The notes: generated by a model not told the origin, from the letters alone. A stretch of 64,000 bases of DNA from Rouxiella badensis (GCA_026967495.1 CP114060.1:3162001-3226000), one strand, 5' to 3'. Shown: positions 37,257-48,100, counted from the first letter of the stretch. Made by a program: numbers and translations.

Positions 37257-37264
37257 CCCTCTGC

Positions 37265-37295
37265 GCCGCTATTAAATTATATCTATAATAGCGGC
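37265..37295 (+). terminator. Terminator-like hairpin after the yjjA-like gene
   Basis: Perfect 10-bp stem GCCGCTATTA / TAATAGCGGC (37265-37274, 37286-37295) with an 11-nt loop, 8 bp after the stop; weak T tail. It separates convergent yjjA-like and nth. Confidence 0.7.
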
Positions 37296-37333
37296 TTCAA
37301 ACAGAGCTTAACCCCGGCGGTATTGACAGGCCC

Positions 37334-37972
37334 TTATTCGGGATAAACCTTCTCTTTGCTTTCGCAGAGGTCTTCAATCAGGCAGGACCCGCAGCGTGGC
37401 TTGCGCGCGATGCAGGTATAGCGGCCGTGCAGGATAAACCAATGGTGACAGTCGAGCTTGAATTCGGCAGGCACCACCTTCAGCAGTTTCTCCTCAACTT
37501 TTTCAACCGTGTCACCCGGCGCAAAACGCGTGCGATTACAGACGCGGAAAATATGCGTATCAACGGCGATAGTCGGCCAACCGAAGGCGGTATTAAGCAC
37601 CACGTTGGCAGTTTTACGGCCCACGCCCGGCAGAGCCTCGAGCGCTTCACGGTTTTCAGGTACCTCACCGGCGTGCTTGTCGAGCAGAATACGGCAGGTC
37701 TTGATGACGTTCTCGGCTTTGGAATTAAACAGGCCAATCGTCTTGATGTACTCTTTCAGGCCGTCAACGCCTAGTTCCAAGATAGCCTGCGGGGTGTTGG
37801 CGACCGGATAAAGCTTTGCGGTCGCCTTGTTCACGCTCACGTCGGTGGCCTGGGCGGAGAGCAACACGGCAATCAACAGTTCGAAAGGCGTGGTGTAAAC
37901 CAGCTCGGTAGTCGGATGCGGATTATTATCGCGCAAACGCTCAAGAATACTGATGCGTTTTTCCTTGTTCAT
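37334..37972 (-). CDS. nth: Endonuclease III
   Basis: DNA glycosylase/AP lyase that removes oxidised pyrimidines in base-excision repair; 212 aa (E. coli 211). The helix-hairpin-helix LPGVGRKTANVVL carries catalytic K120, and VDTH carries D138. The [4Fe-4S] loop cysteines are C187, C194, C197 and C203. The ATG shares one base with the rsxE stop (TGATG), so nth is the last gene of the rsx operon, as in E. coli. Confidence 0.98.
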   Translation of the reverse strand: MNKEKRISILERLRDNNPHPTTELVYTTPFELLIAVLLSAQATDVSVNKATAKLYPVANTPQAILELGVDGLKEYIKTIGLFNSKAENVIKTCRILLDKHAGEVPENREALEALPGVGRKTANVVLNTAFGWPTIAVDTHIFRVCNRTRFAPGDTVEKVEEKLLKVVPAEFKLDCHHWFILHGRYTCIARKPRCGSCLIEDLCESKEKVYPE

Positions 37973-38665
37973 CAGGCTTTCTCAGTGTTCCCTTGCGGTA
38001 AAGTATGCGCAGCGCGCGCTGCGGCACGGGCTTTCATCCGTTGGTCTATCAAGTATTTACCGGCCAGCAGCATGCCGAGACCGATGAACGCGCCCGGTGG
38101 CAGCATCGCCAGCAGGAAGGGGTTATCGAGGTGAATAACCTGCACGCGCAGCACTTTGGCCCAGCTCCCCAATAGCAGGTCTGCGCCGTTAAACAGAATG
38201 CCTGAACCCAGAATTTCACGCAGCGAACCGAGCACGAACATCGCACCGGTCGCACCGAGTTCCGGTCATCATGCCGTCGAGCGCCGCAAGGTGTACTGGG
38301 CTGTTGGCGGCAACCGCCTCGGCACGGCCGACCACGATACAGTTGGTCACGATAAGCGGGATAAAAATCCCCAGCGCCTGATAAAGCCCAAAAGCATAGG
38401 CGTTGATCAGCATCTGCACGGTACTGACCACCGAGGCGATGATCAGGACGTAAATAGGGATACGGATCTCGTTCGGCACCCAGCGGCGGAAGGCCGAGAT
38501 CATGGCATTGGTGCAGGTCAGCACCATGGTCGTCGCCAGACCGAGACCCAGGGCGTTGGTTGCCGTCGAGGTCACTGCCAACAGCGGGCAGAGACCAAGT
38601 AATTGAACGAGGGCGGAGTTGTTTTTCCACAACCCGTTAACGATTAGTGTTTTTGCTTCACTCAT
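37972..38665 (-). CDS. rsxE: Electron transport complex subunit RsxE (one frameshift)
   Basis: Integral membrane subunit of the Rsx (Rnf-like) complex that keeps SoxR reduced. 230 aa after repair (E. coli 231). It begins SEAKTLIVNGLWKNNSALVQ at 38665. GAGTTCC at 38257-38263 (plus strand) causes the break. Removing one base gives DGMMTGLGATGAMFVLGSL. The N-terminus overlaps the rsxG end by 8 bp. Confidence 0.95.
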
Positions 38666-39290
38666 CACGTGCTCCACAAGGGGTGAGGTGGGAAAGCTGC
38701 GCAGGCACAGTTTCAATAAAGAGTGCGGTACGTTTTACAGAGCGGACCACGGCCCGCGGTGTGATAGTCGCACCGGTGAATTGATCAAACATGCCGCCGT
38801 CTTTCTTAACCGCCCAGCGCACGTCATTAGCGCCGTTAACAGTCTGATTAGCAAAGCTTTTGATCCAGTCCGAAATTCGCACTTCAATCTTGTCACCGAG
38901 TCCCGGCGTTTCATGTTGTTCAAGAACGCGGGTACCGTATACCTTGCCATGAAAATCGGCGGCAACCAATAGTTGAATCGCACCCGAATAGCCGTCAGGT
39001 GCCGTGGTCTCGACCACGGCGGCAACGGGTTGACCGTCTTTACGCGCCAGATACATGCGGTGAGGTGTCTCGGTACCCAGTGAATCACTGGTGACGTTGT
39101 AACACTCTTGCTGCATGTTGTTATCGTACACGCTGGACGGAATAACCTGATCGAACAGGCCTTTTTGCTGTAACAGGGCCTGATGTTCGATGGTCGGCTT
39201 GGTCAGCAGGTTAACCAGCGCGGTCATGCCGGTCATCAGCACACCAAAGAACGCAAGTGTCAGGCCATAGCGACGCATTGTTTCTAACAT
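38658..39290 (-). CDS. rsxG: Electron transport complex subunit RsxG
   Basis: Membrane-anchored periplasmic flavoprotein, 210 aa, with one N-terminal helix (about 8-28). FMN is attached through phosphoester linkage to Thr in the TGAT motif (FDQFTGATITPRAVV, about residues 170-184). HETPGLGDKIEVRISDWI is typical. Overlaps rsxE by 8 bp. Confidence 0.97.
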   Translation of the reverse strand: MLETMRRYGLTLAFFGVLMTGMTALVNLLTKPTIEHQALLQQKGLFDQVIPSSVYDNNMQQECYNVTSDSLGTETPHRMYLARKDGQPVAAVVETTAPDGYSGAIQLLVAADFHGKVYGTRVLEQHETPGLGDKIEVRISDWIKSFANQTVNGANDVRWAVKKDGGMFDQFTGATITPRAVVRSVKRTALFIETVPAQLSHLTPCGARDE

Positions 39291-39299
39291 AACTCTTCC

Positions 39300-40352
39300 T
39301 CAGCGATGGCCGTAGACACGTGGTTGGGTGTAATGGTCAATCAGTGGGACCGTAATATTTGCCAGCAGAACCGCAAAGGCAACGCCATCAGGATAACCGC
39401 CGTAGGCGCGGATCAGCCAGATAAGCAGGCCAATCAGGGCACCAAAGATCAGACGACCACGCGGGGTGGTTGACGCGGTAACCGGGTCGGTGGCGATGAA
39501 GAACGCGCCGAGCATGGTGGCACCGGAGAAAAGGCCAATCATCGGCGGCGAGTAGCTTCCCGGTGCCAGCAGCCAGGCGAGCGTCCCGCAGAAGGTCAGC
39601 ATCACCAGCATGCTGACCGGGATGTGCCAGCTAATGATTTTCCGCCACATCAGGAACAGACCGCCAAGCAGGAAGCCCAGGTTTATCCACTGCCAGCCCA
39701 GACCGGCCAGAATTCCGCTGAACATCGGCTCGTCGAGCACCTGCTTAGCGGTGTGGCCGGCGCGCAGACCGGTTTTGAAACCGTCTAGCGGGGTGGCCTG
39801 CGTAATACCGTCAACGTTCATTTGCAGCTGATAGGCGGTCATGTTTTGCGAGTCATGGCCGCTAAAAATGGTTAACAGCGTATCGACCAGACCGACCGGA
39901 TGCGCCTGCAGGCTCTCCGGCGGCAGCCAGGTGGTCATTTGAACCGGGAAGGAGATGAGCAGCACAACGTAACCGACCATCGCCGGGTTAAACGGGTTTT
40001 GCCCCAGACCGCCATACAGCTGTTTGGCGATGATGATGGCAAACACCGTACCGATAACCACCATCCACCAGGGGGCCAGCGGCGGCAGGCTGACGCCGAG
40101 CAGAATGGCGGTGAGCAGGGCGGAGTTATCGCCAAGGCGCTTGGCAACCGGCTGTTTGCGAAGCTGTAATATTGCCCCTTCGGCCAATACGGCAATCAGG
40201 ATAGCCAGGGCAATCTGCACCAGCGTCCCGTAACCAAAGAACCAGACCTGTGCCAAAATCCCTGGAATACAGGCCAGCACGACCATCAGCATTATTGAGC
40301 TAGTGCTCTGCCGATTATGGGTAAAAGGAGAACTCGCGATTCTAAAGGCCAT
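39300..40352 (-). CDS. rsxD: Electron transport complex subunit RsxD
   Basis: Ten-helix membrane flavoprotein of 350 aa. The covalent-FMN motif lies in LFSGATMLGAFFIATDPVT (about 275-293). ATG 40352 abuts the rsxC stop directly. Frame intact throughout. Confidence 0.97.
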   Translation of the reverse strand: MAFRIASSPFTHNRQSTSSIMLMVVLACIPGILAQVWFFGYGTLVQIALAILIAVLAEGAILQLRKQPVAKRLGDNSALLTAILLGVSLPPLAPWWMVVIGTVFAIIIAKQLYGGLGQNPFNPAMVGYVVLLISFPVQMTTWLPPESLQAHPVGLVDTLLTIFSGHDSQNMTAYQLQMNVDGITQATPLDGFKTGLRAGHTAKQVLDEPMFSGILAGLGWQWINLGFLLGGLFLMWRKIISWHIPVSMLVMLTFCGTLAWLLAPGSYSPPMIGLFSGATMLGAFFIATDPVTASTTPRGRLIFGALIGLLIWLIRAYGGYPDGVAFAVLLANITVPLIDHYTQPRVYGHR

Positions 40353-42448
40353 CTATTCCTCGTTCGACATTTCGCTCGACAACGTCTGAGCTTGAGCGGC
40401 TTTACGGGCCTTTACTCGAGCGATCGCGGCTGCCACGGCAGCTTTTCTCGGATCGCTTTCTGGTTGTGATACTTCTTGTGATATTTCTGATGCAACAACT
40501 TCTGGCGCCGGTTCCTCGGCCGGTGTATCACCCGCTGCGACGGCTTTTTCGCCCTGGCGCGCGCAATGGCGGCGGCGACGGCGGCCTTGCGTTTGTCTTC
40601 CGGCGATGCCTCAACGATTTCACTGGCGACGGTTTCTGGCGCGGACTCGACCGAAACAGGCTCTGCGACGGCAGGCTGAGACTCGGCCTGTGCCGCCGCT
40701 TTCTTGGCTTTGGCGCGCGCAATAGCTGCCGCAACGGCGGCCTTGCGGCTGTCACCTTCTACCGGCATATCAGCGGGCGGAGTGACAGGCTCATTGGATA
40801 CCGGCACGTCTTCGACAGCCTCGGCTAAGGCGGTTTTCTTCGCCTTAGCCCGCGCGATAGCGGCGGCCAGAGCCGCCTGACGCGAATCCGCGGCTGGGGT
40901 TTCACTCTCGGCCACCGGTTCCTGAACGTTTGCCGCTGCGCTGACGCGAGGTTTCAGTGCGGCGGTTTCTTCCGCACTCAGTTTGACCTCAGACTTCTTG
41001 TGCTTCTCTTCACGGGCCAGTTTTTCGCGTTCCATTCGCGCCTGTTTGGCCTCAAAGCGAGCCTTGGCCTCGGCGGCACGACTGGCTTCGAGATCGAGGG
41101 CGCGTATTTCGGCCTTTTCCTGGCGGTAGTACTGCACCAGCGGAATGTTACTCGGGCAAACATAGGCGCAGGCGCCGCATTCTATACAGTCGAACAGGTT
41201 GTGATTGCGCGCTTTCTCGTGTTCTTCACCGCGGCTGAACCAGTACAGCTGCTGCGGCAGCAGGCCAGCCGGACAGGATTCTGCGCACAGGCTGCAGCGA
41301 ATACAGGCTTCTTCCGGCTCGGGCGCCCCCATCTCACTCTCTGAAGGGGCAAGAAGGCAGTTACTGATTTTGACGATCGGCACATCCAATGACGGCAAGG
41401 TAAAGCCCATCAACGGACCGCCCATGATGACCATTTTTTGCTTGTTCTGCGGAACAAACTCAGCCTCGCGCAGCAGCTCGGCCACCGGGGTGCCGAGTCG
41501 CGCCCAGACGTTGCCCGGTTTCTTGACCGATTCACCGGTCAGGGTGACCACGCGCTCAATCAACGGCTCAGCGTCGATAATGGCGCGTTTAATGGCAAAA
41601 ATGGTGCCTACGTTCTGCATCAATACGCCAATGGCAGAAGAGTGCTTGCCCTTTGGCACCTCACGGCCGGTCAGAATACGCGTCAACTGCTTGGCCCCGC
41701 CCGAAGGATATTTGGTCGGCACTACGCGCAGCTCAATCTTCACGCCTGGATGGTTTTCATGCTTGATGGCGGCTTTCAGCGCGGCAATGGCTTCCGGCTT
41801 ATTGTCCTCAATGCCAATCAGCACCTGTTCTGGGTGCAGCATATGGCAGAGAATACGCGTGCCCTGAAGAATTTCGTCAGCGTGTTCCTGCATCAGGCGG
41901 TCATCGGCGGTGATATAAGGCTCACACTCGGCGGCATTCAGAATCAGCGTTTTGGTGTGTTTCAGGCTTCCCTGGATTTTGCTTGCCGTTGGAAAGCCTG
42001 CACCACCCAGACCGGCAATACCGGCCTGATGAATAAGCTGATTAAGCTCGTCAGCACTGAGTTGGGTGTAATCGGCAACCGCCTCACGCTCGCACCAGCG
42101 GTCTTCACCGTCGGCGTCGATCATCACGCACAGCTCTTTCAGACCCGAAGGGTGAGCGGTGATGTGCGGCTCAATGGCGCGAATCATGCCGGAGGTCGGC
42201 GCATGAACGGGCACGGTACGCCCGCGTCCGGTGGTCAGTGGCTGGCCTTTACTGACTCTGTCGCCAGGCTTCACGCACAGTTCGCCTTCCGGCCCGAGGT
42301 GCTGCTGTAAAGGAATGATGAAACGCTCAGGAAGCGGCATCCGGCGCAGCGGAACCAGGCTGGACTGGGTCTTCATTTCAGGCGGATGGATCCCGCCGTC
42401 AAAGTCCCAGATCTTCTCTTTCTTGAGCGCAGAAAACAGATTGAACAT
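40353..42448 (-). CDS. rsxC: Electron transport complex subunit RsxC (one frameshift, repeat-rich tail)
   Basis: Peripheral subunit with FMN/NADH-like and ferredoxin domains, 698 aa after repair. The start at 42448 (MFNLFSALKKEKIWDF) lies 1 bp after the rsxB stop. Two [4Fe-4S] motifs are seen: CIRCSLCAESCP and CIECGACAYVCP. The C-terminal quarter holds four copies of a module like RKAAVAAAIARAKAKK spaced 40-50 residues apart. The frame breaks at T5 40545-40549 (A5 on the coding strand). Adding one A reads RAKKAVAAGDTPAEEPAPE, regains the fourth repeat and ends SSEMSNEE at a stop touching the rsxD start. Without repair the protein ends in a basic nonsense tail near 40412. Confidence 0.95.
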
Positions 42449-42449
42449 G

Positions 42450-43016
42450 TTACTCCGCATGAATAATTTGCACAGGAATGGTGTTCATATCCCATTTCCA
42501 GTTTGCGGTGGTGGTTTTAATCGGCAGCATTTCAATGCAGTCGGTCGGGCAGGGGGCGACGCAGAGGTCGCAGCCGGTACACAGGTCAGAAACGACGGTA
42601 TGAACAGCACGCGTCGCACCCACAATGGCGTCTACCGGACAGGCCTGAATACACTTGGTGCAACCGATGCAGTTGCTTTCGTCAATGTAGGCGACCTTAC
42701 GTACGGGCACGGCTTCAACGACGTCACCGTCCATCGGCTGAGGATCGACGTTGAGCAACGTGGCAAGTTTCAGCATGACCGGTTCGCCGCCCGGCACGCA
42801 TTTATTAATTTTATCGCCGTTGGCGACCGCCTCGGCATAAGGCTTACAGCCGGGGTAACCACACTGCGCGCACTGGCTCTGTGGCAGGATATCGTCAATC
42901 TGATCGACAACCGGGTTTCCCTCCACCGCAAAACGGCGAGAGGCGTAGCCCAGCAGCAAACCAAACACCAGCGCCAGTGCGCTGAGTGAACCAATAGCAA
43001 CCCATAATTCGAACAT
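42450..43016 (-). CDS. rsxB: Electron transport complex subunit RsxB
   Basis: Iron-sulfur subunit of 188 aa with one N-terminal membrane helix. CAQCGYPGCKPYAE forms the Fe-S binding 4Fe-4S domain, followed by two ferredoxin motifs CIGCTKCIQACP and CTGCDLCVAPCP. TAATG overlap of one base with rsxA upstream. Confidence 0.97.
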   Translation of the reverse strand: MFELWVAIGSLSALALVFGLLLGYASRRFAVEGNPVVDQIDDILPQSQCAQCGYPGCKPYAEAVANGDKINKCVPGGEPVMLKLATLLNVDPQPMDGDVVEAVPVRKVAYIDESNCIGCTKCIQACPVDAIVGATRAVHTVVSDLCTGCDLCVAPCPTDCIEMLPIKTTTANWKWDMNTIPVQIIHAE

Positions 43017-43598
43017 TAGAATTTCACCAGCCCGGTAAAGCCCATAAAGGCCAGAGACATGAGGCCGGCGGTGACCAATGCGATAGAAGAACCCCGGAAG
43101 GGGGCGGGCACGTCGGCAACCACCAGACGTTCACGAATACCAGCAAACAGCACCATGACCAGCGAGAAACCGAGCGAGGCGGCGAAGCCATAAAGTGCCG
43201 ACTGCATAAAGTTGAGCTGCTGGTTGATGTTCAGCAGCGCCACGCCAAGCACAGCACAGTTGGTGGTAATAAGCGGCAGGAAGATACCCAGCAGGCGGTA
43301 AAGCGACGGGCTGGTTTTACGCACCACCATTTCGGTGAACTGCACGACAACGGCGATAACCAGAATAAACGCCATGGTGCGCAGGTATACCAGGCCCAGG
43401 GGCATCAAGATAAAGGTATTCACAATCCATGAGCAAATATTGGACAGCGTAATGACGAAGGTGGTGGCTAACCCCATGCCAATAGCAGATTCCAGTTTTT
43501 TGGAGACGCCCATAAATGGACAGAGTCCCAAGAAACTTGACCAGTACGAAGTTGTTTACCAGCATGGTACCAATAAACAGTAATAAGTATGATGTCAT
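43016..43598 (-). CDS. rsxA: Electron transport complex subunit RsxA (one frameshift)
   Basis: Six-helix membrane subunit, exactly 193 aa after repair, equal to E. coli RsxA. The frame breaks at GAGTCCC 43523-43529 (GGGACTC on the coding strand). Removing the A gives VLVKFLGLCPFMGVSKKLE, the family's invariant sequence. First gene of the rsx operon; order A-B-C-D-G-E-nth is the standard enterobacterial order. Confidence 0.96.
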
Positions 43599-43670
43599 GA
43601 TAGTGCCTAAAAATTGCCAGAAAATAGTTGAATACGTTTAAATTTTCGAACCCGTTACCCGAAGGCTAAT

Positions 43671-44111
43671 TTACTGCGTAAACGTCTCTTTAACGCGGCG
43701 AGAACGTTTGAAATAGGGTACCAACAGCGCCGCCGCGAGAAGCGGTATCAGTAAATTTCGCACCGCCAGATTGTCGCTGATTGGCGAAAAGGCAAAGGTC
43801 TTGATAGCCAACAGGACGGTAAAGAGCAGCCAGAGAATATAAAGTCTTGGCAGCGATTTCATTCTTCTGCAGAACGACCACAGCACGCTGAGGGTAAATG
43901 CTCCCATTGCCAGCGTCGTCACCACCGAGAAATACCACTGTAGGGTAAACGCCTGAGAGTGGGTGATTAAATACTTGCGCGACTCGAGCTCAAACACGGC
44001 CATTGAATAAAGCAGCAGCATCAGGACCACACTCATCAAATTGACAATCAGGTAAGCCATCGGGGCCAATAACCAGCCGCCAATACGCTGATAGCCAGAA
44101 TTAAGAGACAT
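43671..44111 (-). CDS. ydgK: YdgK-like DUF2569 membrane protein
   Basis: A 146-aa protein with four predicted membrane helices (for example MAYLIVNLMSVVLMLLLYSM and LLIPLLAAALLVPYF). N-terminal YQRIGGWLLAPMAYL is the DUF2569 signature. It lies immediately upstream of rsxA in the same orientation, as in E. coli. It contains the only intact GAGCTC site I found (43986-43991). Function unknown. Confidence 0.9.
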   Translation of the reverse strand: MSLNSGYQRIGGWLLAPMAYLIVNLMSVVLMLLLYSMAVFELESRKYLITHSQAFTLQWYFSVVTTLAMGAFTLSVLWSFCRRMKSLPRLYILWLLFTVLLAIKTFAFSPISDNLAVRNLLIPLLAAALLVPYFKRSRRVKETFTQ

Positions 44112-44376
44112 ATGAAACCTTATTCCAATCGTGTTGACGACAATCCAGCCTGAGGCAGTAGTTAATACCGCTGCAACAAAAGGCGGATTTAGACATTCAA
44201 GGCGCGATAGCTTAACGCTAGAAAGTGTTCGTCTCTATCGTATTCATGTGATTGCTGCGCAACAGCGTAAAAAATATCACTTTTTGCCTTAAAAATGAGA
44301 ATAGTGCTGGTGATTTGTTCAATTGAGGAAGGCAAGAATAAAGCTTTGCGCGTTAGCCCATTTTGAGCGACGGGAA

Positions 44377-44407
44377 AGACAGGCAGAGTCAATGAGTCTG
44401 CCTGTCT
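44377..44407 (-). terminator. Terminator of the araBA operon
   Basis: Perfect 11-bp stem AGACAGGCAGA / TCTGCCTGTCT (44377-44387, 44397-44407) with a 9-nt loop, 31 bp after the araA stop; followed on the minus strand by TTCCC. The rest of the 327-bp araA-ydgK gap shows no gene. Confidence 0.75.
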
Positions 44408-44438
44408 ATTAACCTTATTTAAAGGGAGGGAAAAGCGC

Positions 44439-45945
44439 TCAGTTAGCGCAAAGTTTGTAGTAAACCTCGTTCCAGCGCAGCTGATTTTTAAAGTCAGGCA
44501 GCGTGGTGTCGTTATCAATAACAAGCAGCTCGATGTTGTATAGCTCGGCATAGAGTCGCAGATAGTCAACGTCCAGCGCCTGTGAGAACACCGTATGATG
44601 TGCACCGCCGCCGAGGATCCACGCCTCCGCCGCCGTAGCTAGCGAGGGCTGAGCCTTCCAGATAGCGCGCGCCACCGGCAGTTTCGGCAACGGTTTCGGC
44701 TGCTCGATGGTGTCCACCAGATTGACCAGCAGGCGGAAACGGTCACCCATGTCGATAACGCTGGCGTTGACCGCAGGACCGGCCGGAGTCGAGAAAATCA
44801 GCCGTGCAGGGTCTGCCTTGCCGCCGATACCCAGGAACTGCGCATCGACAATGGGCTGCTGGGCGCTGGCTATCGACGGACAGACCTCCAGCATATGCGA
44901 GCCGACCACTAAATCATTGCCGGTCTCGAAGTTATAGGTGTAGTCCTCCATAAAGGAAGTGCCGCCTTTGAGTCCGCTGGCCATGACTTTCATGATGCGC
45001 AGCAGGGCGGCGGTTTTCCAGTCTCCCTCGCCGCCAAAGCCATAGCCTTTTTGCATCAATCGTTGCACCGCCAGCCCCGGCAGCTGTTTAATGCCATACA
45101 GGTTTTCGAAATTGGTCGTAAAGGCCTTGAAGTCTCCTTGCTCGAGGAAGCGGGTCATGCCGAGTCTCAATGCGGGCGGCATCAATCAGGTTCTCGCGTT
45201 TTGGACCATTGAGCTTCACGGCGTCGGTAAGTTGATAGCTTGATTCATACTCTTCAATCAAGGTATCGACGTCGCCCCGGCTAACCTCATCAATCACGCT
45301 AACCAAATCGCCTATCCCGTAGGCGCTCACGGTATAGCCAAACTTCATCTGAGCGGCGACCTTGTCACCCTCGGTTACCGCGACCTGGCGCATGTTGTCG
45401 CCAAAACGCGCCACCTTGAGGTGCTGGCTCTCATTCTTGGCCGCTGCGACGCGCATCCACTGTGCGATGCGGCGATGGCTTTCCGTATCCTCCCAATGGC
45501 CGGTCACCACAGAATGCTGTTGACGCATCCGCGCACCGATAAAACCAAACTCGCGGCCGCCGTGCGCCGTCTGGTTAAGGTTCATAAAGTCCATGTCCAT
45601 CGAGTCCCACGGGATGGTGGCGTTGAACTGGGTATGAAACTGCATCAGCGGTTTGTGCAGAATACTCAGCCCGGCTATCCACATCTTGGCCGGTGAGAAG
45701 GTATGCAGCCAGGTGATAATCCCAATACAGTCGTTGCTGTAGTTAGCGTCGCGGCAGACGGCGGTAATTTCATCCGGGGTGGTGGCCAGCGGTTTCAGCA
45801 CCAGCTTGACCGGAAGACCGGCGGAGGCGTTCAGGCCATTCACCACTTTTTCGGCATTTTCTTTCACCTGCCGCAGCGTTTCGGCACCGTAAAGATGCTG
45901 ACTGCCTATCACAAACCACACTTCGAGCTGCTTAAATACGTCCAT
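44439..45945 (-). CDS. araA: L-arabinose isomerase (one frameshift)
   Basis: Cytoplasmic Mn-dependent isomerase converting L-arabinose to L-ribulose; 501 aa after repair (E. coli 500). N-terminal EVWFVIGSQHLYGAETL and central GWLHTFSPAK-like HTFSPAKMWI are diagnostic. GEGDWKTAALLRIMKVM and GGAHHTVFSQAL carry active-site Glu and His residues. The frame breaks at GAGTCTC 45162-45168 (GAGACTC coding strand). Removing the A restores GAGCTC and AARIELGMTRFLEQGDF. It follows araB with a 56-bp gap. Confidence 0.96.
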
Positions 45946-46001
45946 TCTTCATACTCCTGCACGAGGGAAATTGGCCGCTGGTCTCAAACCAGCGAGAAAA
46001 A

Positions 46002-47681
46002 TCAAGCCGGGTTGGCGGCACTAAACAGCGGTTCAGATGCCTGACACCACTGCTGATAGCGTTCGTAAAGTTGTTGAAACTGGGCGGCACGCTGCGGGTG
46101 GGGCAGCAGCGTTTTCTCGATACGGCAGGCCATAGCGGCCTGAGCCAGCGGCACGGAGTCGAACTCTCCGGCGGCGCAGGCGGCAAAGATGGCAGCACCG
46201 AGTGCGCAGCATTGGTCTGAGGCGACGATTTGCAGCGGACGGTTCATCACGTCGGCGCAAACCTGCATGATGACCGGCGATTTACGCGCGATGCCGCCGA
46301 GGGTCAGCACGTTCTCGACTGGAATATCCTGCTGCTCGAAACACTCCATGATGGCGCGAGCGCCAAAGGCGGTGGCGGCGATGAAGCCGCCAAACAGCTC
46401 TGGCGCCTGCGTGCCGAGGTTGATATCAGTGATAACCCCTTTCAGGCGCTGGTTGGCAAACGGCGTGCGGCGACCGTTGAACCAGTCGAGCACCAGCGGC
46501 AGGGTGTCCAGAGAAGGGTTAGCGGCCCAGGCGGCGGTCAGGTCCGCCAGCAGCGTCTTTTTCATCTCATTGATTTGCGGTCTGAGCGCCGGATGTCTGG
46601 CGGCCAGCTGCACCAGTGGCCAGCTCAGCAGCTGGCTAAACCAGGCATACATGTCGCCGAACGCCGATTGTCCGGCCTCCATACCGATCATTTCCGGCAC
46701 GACGCTGCCGTCAACCTGCCCGCAAATGCCGGCAATGGCGCGCTCGCCGACGCGTTGTTTGTCGGCAATCAGAATGTCGCAGGTTGAGGTGCCAATGACT
46801 TTAACCAGCGTATAAGGCTGCGCACCGGCGCCGACTGCCCCCATATGGCAGTCAAAGGCGCCGCCCGAAATCACCACCTGCTGCGAGAGGCCAAGACGTT
46901 CTGCCCACTCGGCGCTGAGGGTGCCAACGGGTTTTTCGGCGGTTTGCGTCTCGCTAAACAGTGGATAAGGTAGGTTCTCAACCAGCGTCCGGTCGAGTGC
47001 CATAAAGAAATCGCGCGGCGGGAATCCTCCCCAGGAAGGGTGCCAGAGCATCTTGTGACCGGTGCTGCAGCGGCCTCGGGCAAGAGACTGCGGCGCGGTG
47101 GTGCCTGAAAGCAGGGCGGGCACCCAGTCGCAGAGTTCGACCCAGGAGGCCGCGGCTTCGCGAACGGCGCGGTCCTCGCGCGAGACGTGCAGAATCTTGG
47201 CCCAGAACCATTCGGACGAATACACTCCGCCGATGTAGCGGGTGTAGTCAGGGAAGTCACCGCTGCGGCACAGGCGGTTGATCTCTTCCGCCTCATTGAT
47301 GGCGGTGTGGTCTTTCCACAGGACAAACATGGCGTTCGGGTTGTCGGCAAATTCGGGCCTCAGCGCCAGAACCTGTCCCTGTGCGTCAATCGGCGCAGGC
47401 GTAGAACCGGTTGAATCGACACCGATGCCGATAATCCGTGCGCTGGTTTCACGGCCGAGGCGCGCAGTGAGATTGTTTATTGCCGTTTCCATCGCCTCGA
47501 TATAGTCGAGGGGGTGATGGCGAAACTGGTTTTTTCCCGCTTGACAGTAGAGGCCTTCCTGCCAGCGTGGGTAATACACCACGTCGGTATCTATCTCTTT
47601 TCCGCTGTGACAATCCACGGCCAGTACGCGGACCGAGTCACTCCCAAAATCCAGACCAAGAGCAATTGCGCCTTGCGCCAT
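46002..47681 (-). CDS. araB: Ribulokinase
   Basis: FGGY-family kinase phosphorylating L-ribulose to L-ribulose 5-phosphate; 559 aa. ALGLDFGSDSVRVLAVD is the N-terminal phosphate motif, GVDSTGSTPAPID the sugar-binding region, and ISGGAFDCHMGAVGAG and LTLGGIARKSPVIMQV the C-terminal ATP-binding motifs. GGGAGATAACC precedes ATG 47681. It is the first gene of araBA and divergent from araFGH. araD is not in the window. Confidence 0.97.
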   Translation of the reverse strand: MAQGAIALGLDFGSDSVRVLAVDCHSGKEIDTDVVYYPRWQEGLYCQAGKNQFRHHPLDYIEAMETAINNLTARLGRETSARIIGIGVDSTGSTPAPIDAQGQVLALRPEFADNPNAMFVLWKDHTAINEAEEINRLCRSGDFPDYTRYIGGVYSSEWFWAKILHVSREDRAVREAAASWVELCDWVPALLSGTTAPQSLARGRCSTGHKMLWHPSWGGFPPRDFFMALDRTLVENLPYPLFSETQTAEKPVGTLSAEWAERLGLSQQVVISGGAFDCHMGAVGAGAQPYTLVKVIGTSTCDILIADKQRVGERAIAGICGQVDGSVVPEMIGMEAGQSAFGDMYAWFSQLLSWPLVQLAARHPALRPQINEMKKTLLADLTAAWAANPSLDTLPLVLDWFNGRRTPFANQRLKGVITDINLGTQAPELFGGFIAATAFGARAIMECFEQQDIPVENVLTLGGIARKSPVIMQVCADVMNRPLQIVASDQCCALGAAIFAACAAGEFDSVPLAQAAMACRIEKTLLPHPQRAAQFQQLYERYQQWCQASEPLFSAANPA

Positions 47682-48100
47682 GGTTATCTCCCCAAAGGTA
47701 AGCTACTTGACACGTTTATAGGGTGCAGGTCGTCCCAAAACGCAGGCGACGTGTACTGTTGATAACCATAGGAGGGCGGGTCGTCAGGCAGTGAGGAGAC
47801 GATTGCTGGAAGTATGTACTTTTCTGCTCCTTATTAAGGTTATGTGAAGCGGGTCATAACTTCACTTGAGGGTGATTTTGCTGAATATATGTACTAAATG
47901 GCTGCAATTTTAAAGTGTGATAGCGCTCTACCTATTTAGAAAGCAATCCGGCTAAAACTGAGTTCGTCTTATCTGAATCCATTAATGAATCTACGTATCG
48001 CAAGGTTTATTGGTGGTTTTTTTGGAAGCACCCTGCTGATAACGTTTTCACAGTCCCGCCGAATGACGGGGCTAACAACAATAAGAAGTCGGAGAGCATC
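47682..48100. promoter_or_regulatory. araB-araF divergent control region
   Basis: A 419-bp spacer between divergent arabinose catabolic and uptake operons. It must hold AraC half-sites and CRP sites for both. One good CRP-like site is listed separately; a second TGTGATAGCGCTCTAC motif near 47917 is weaker. I could not place AraC half-sites with confidence. No gene is seen. Confidence 0.65.
47843..47858. promoter_or_regulatory. CRP-like site
   Basis: TGTGA-AGCGGG-TCATA matches the TGTGA-N6-TCACA consensus at 9 of 10 core positions. Located between araB and araF, where cAMP-CRP activates both operons in E. coli. Confidence 0.55.
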
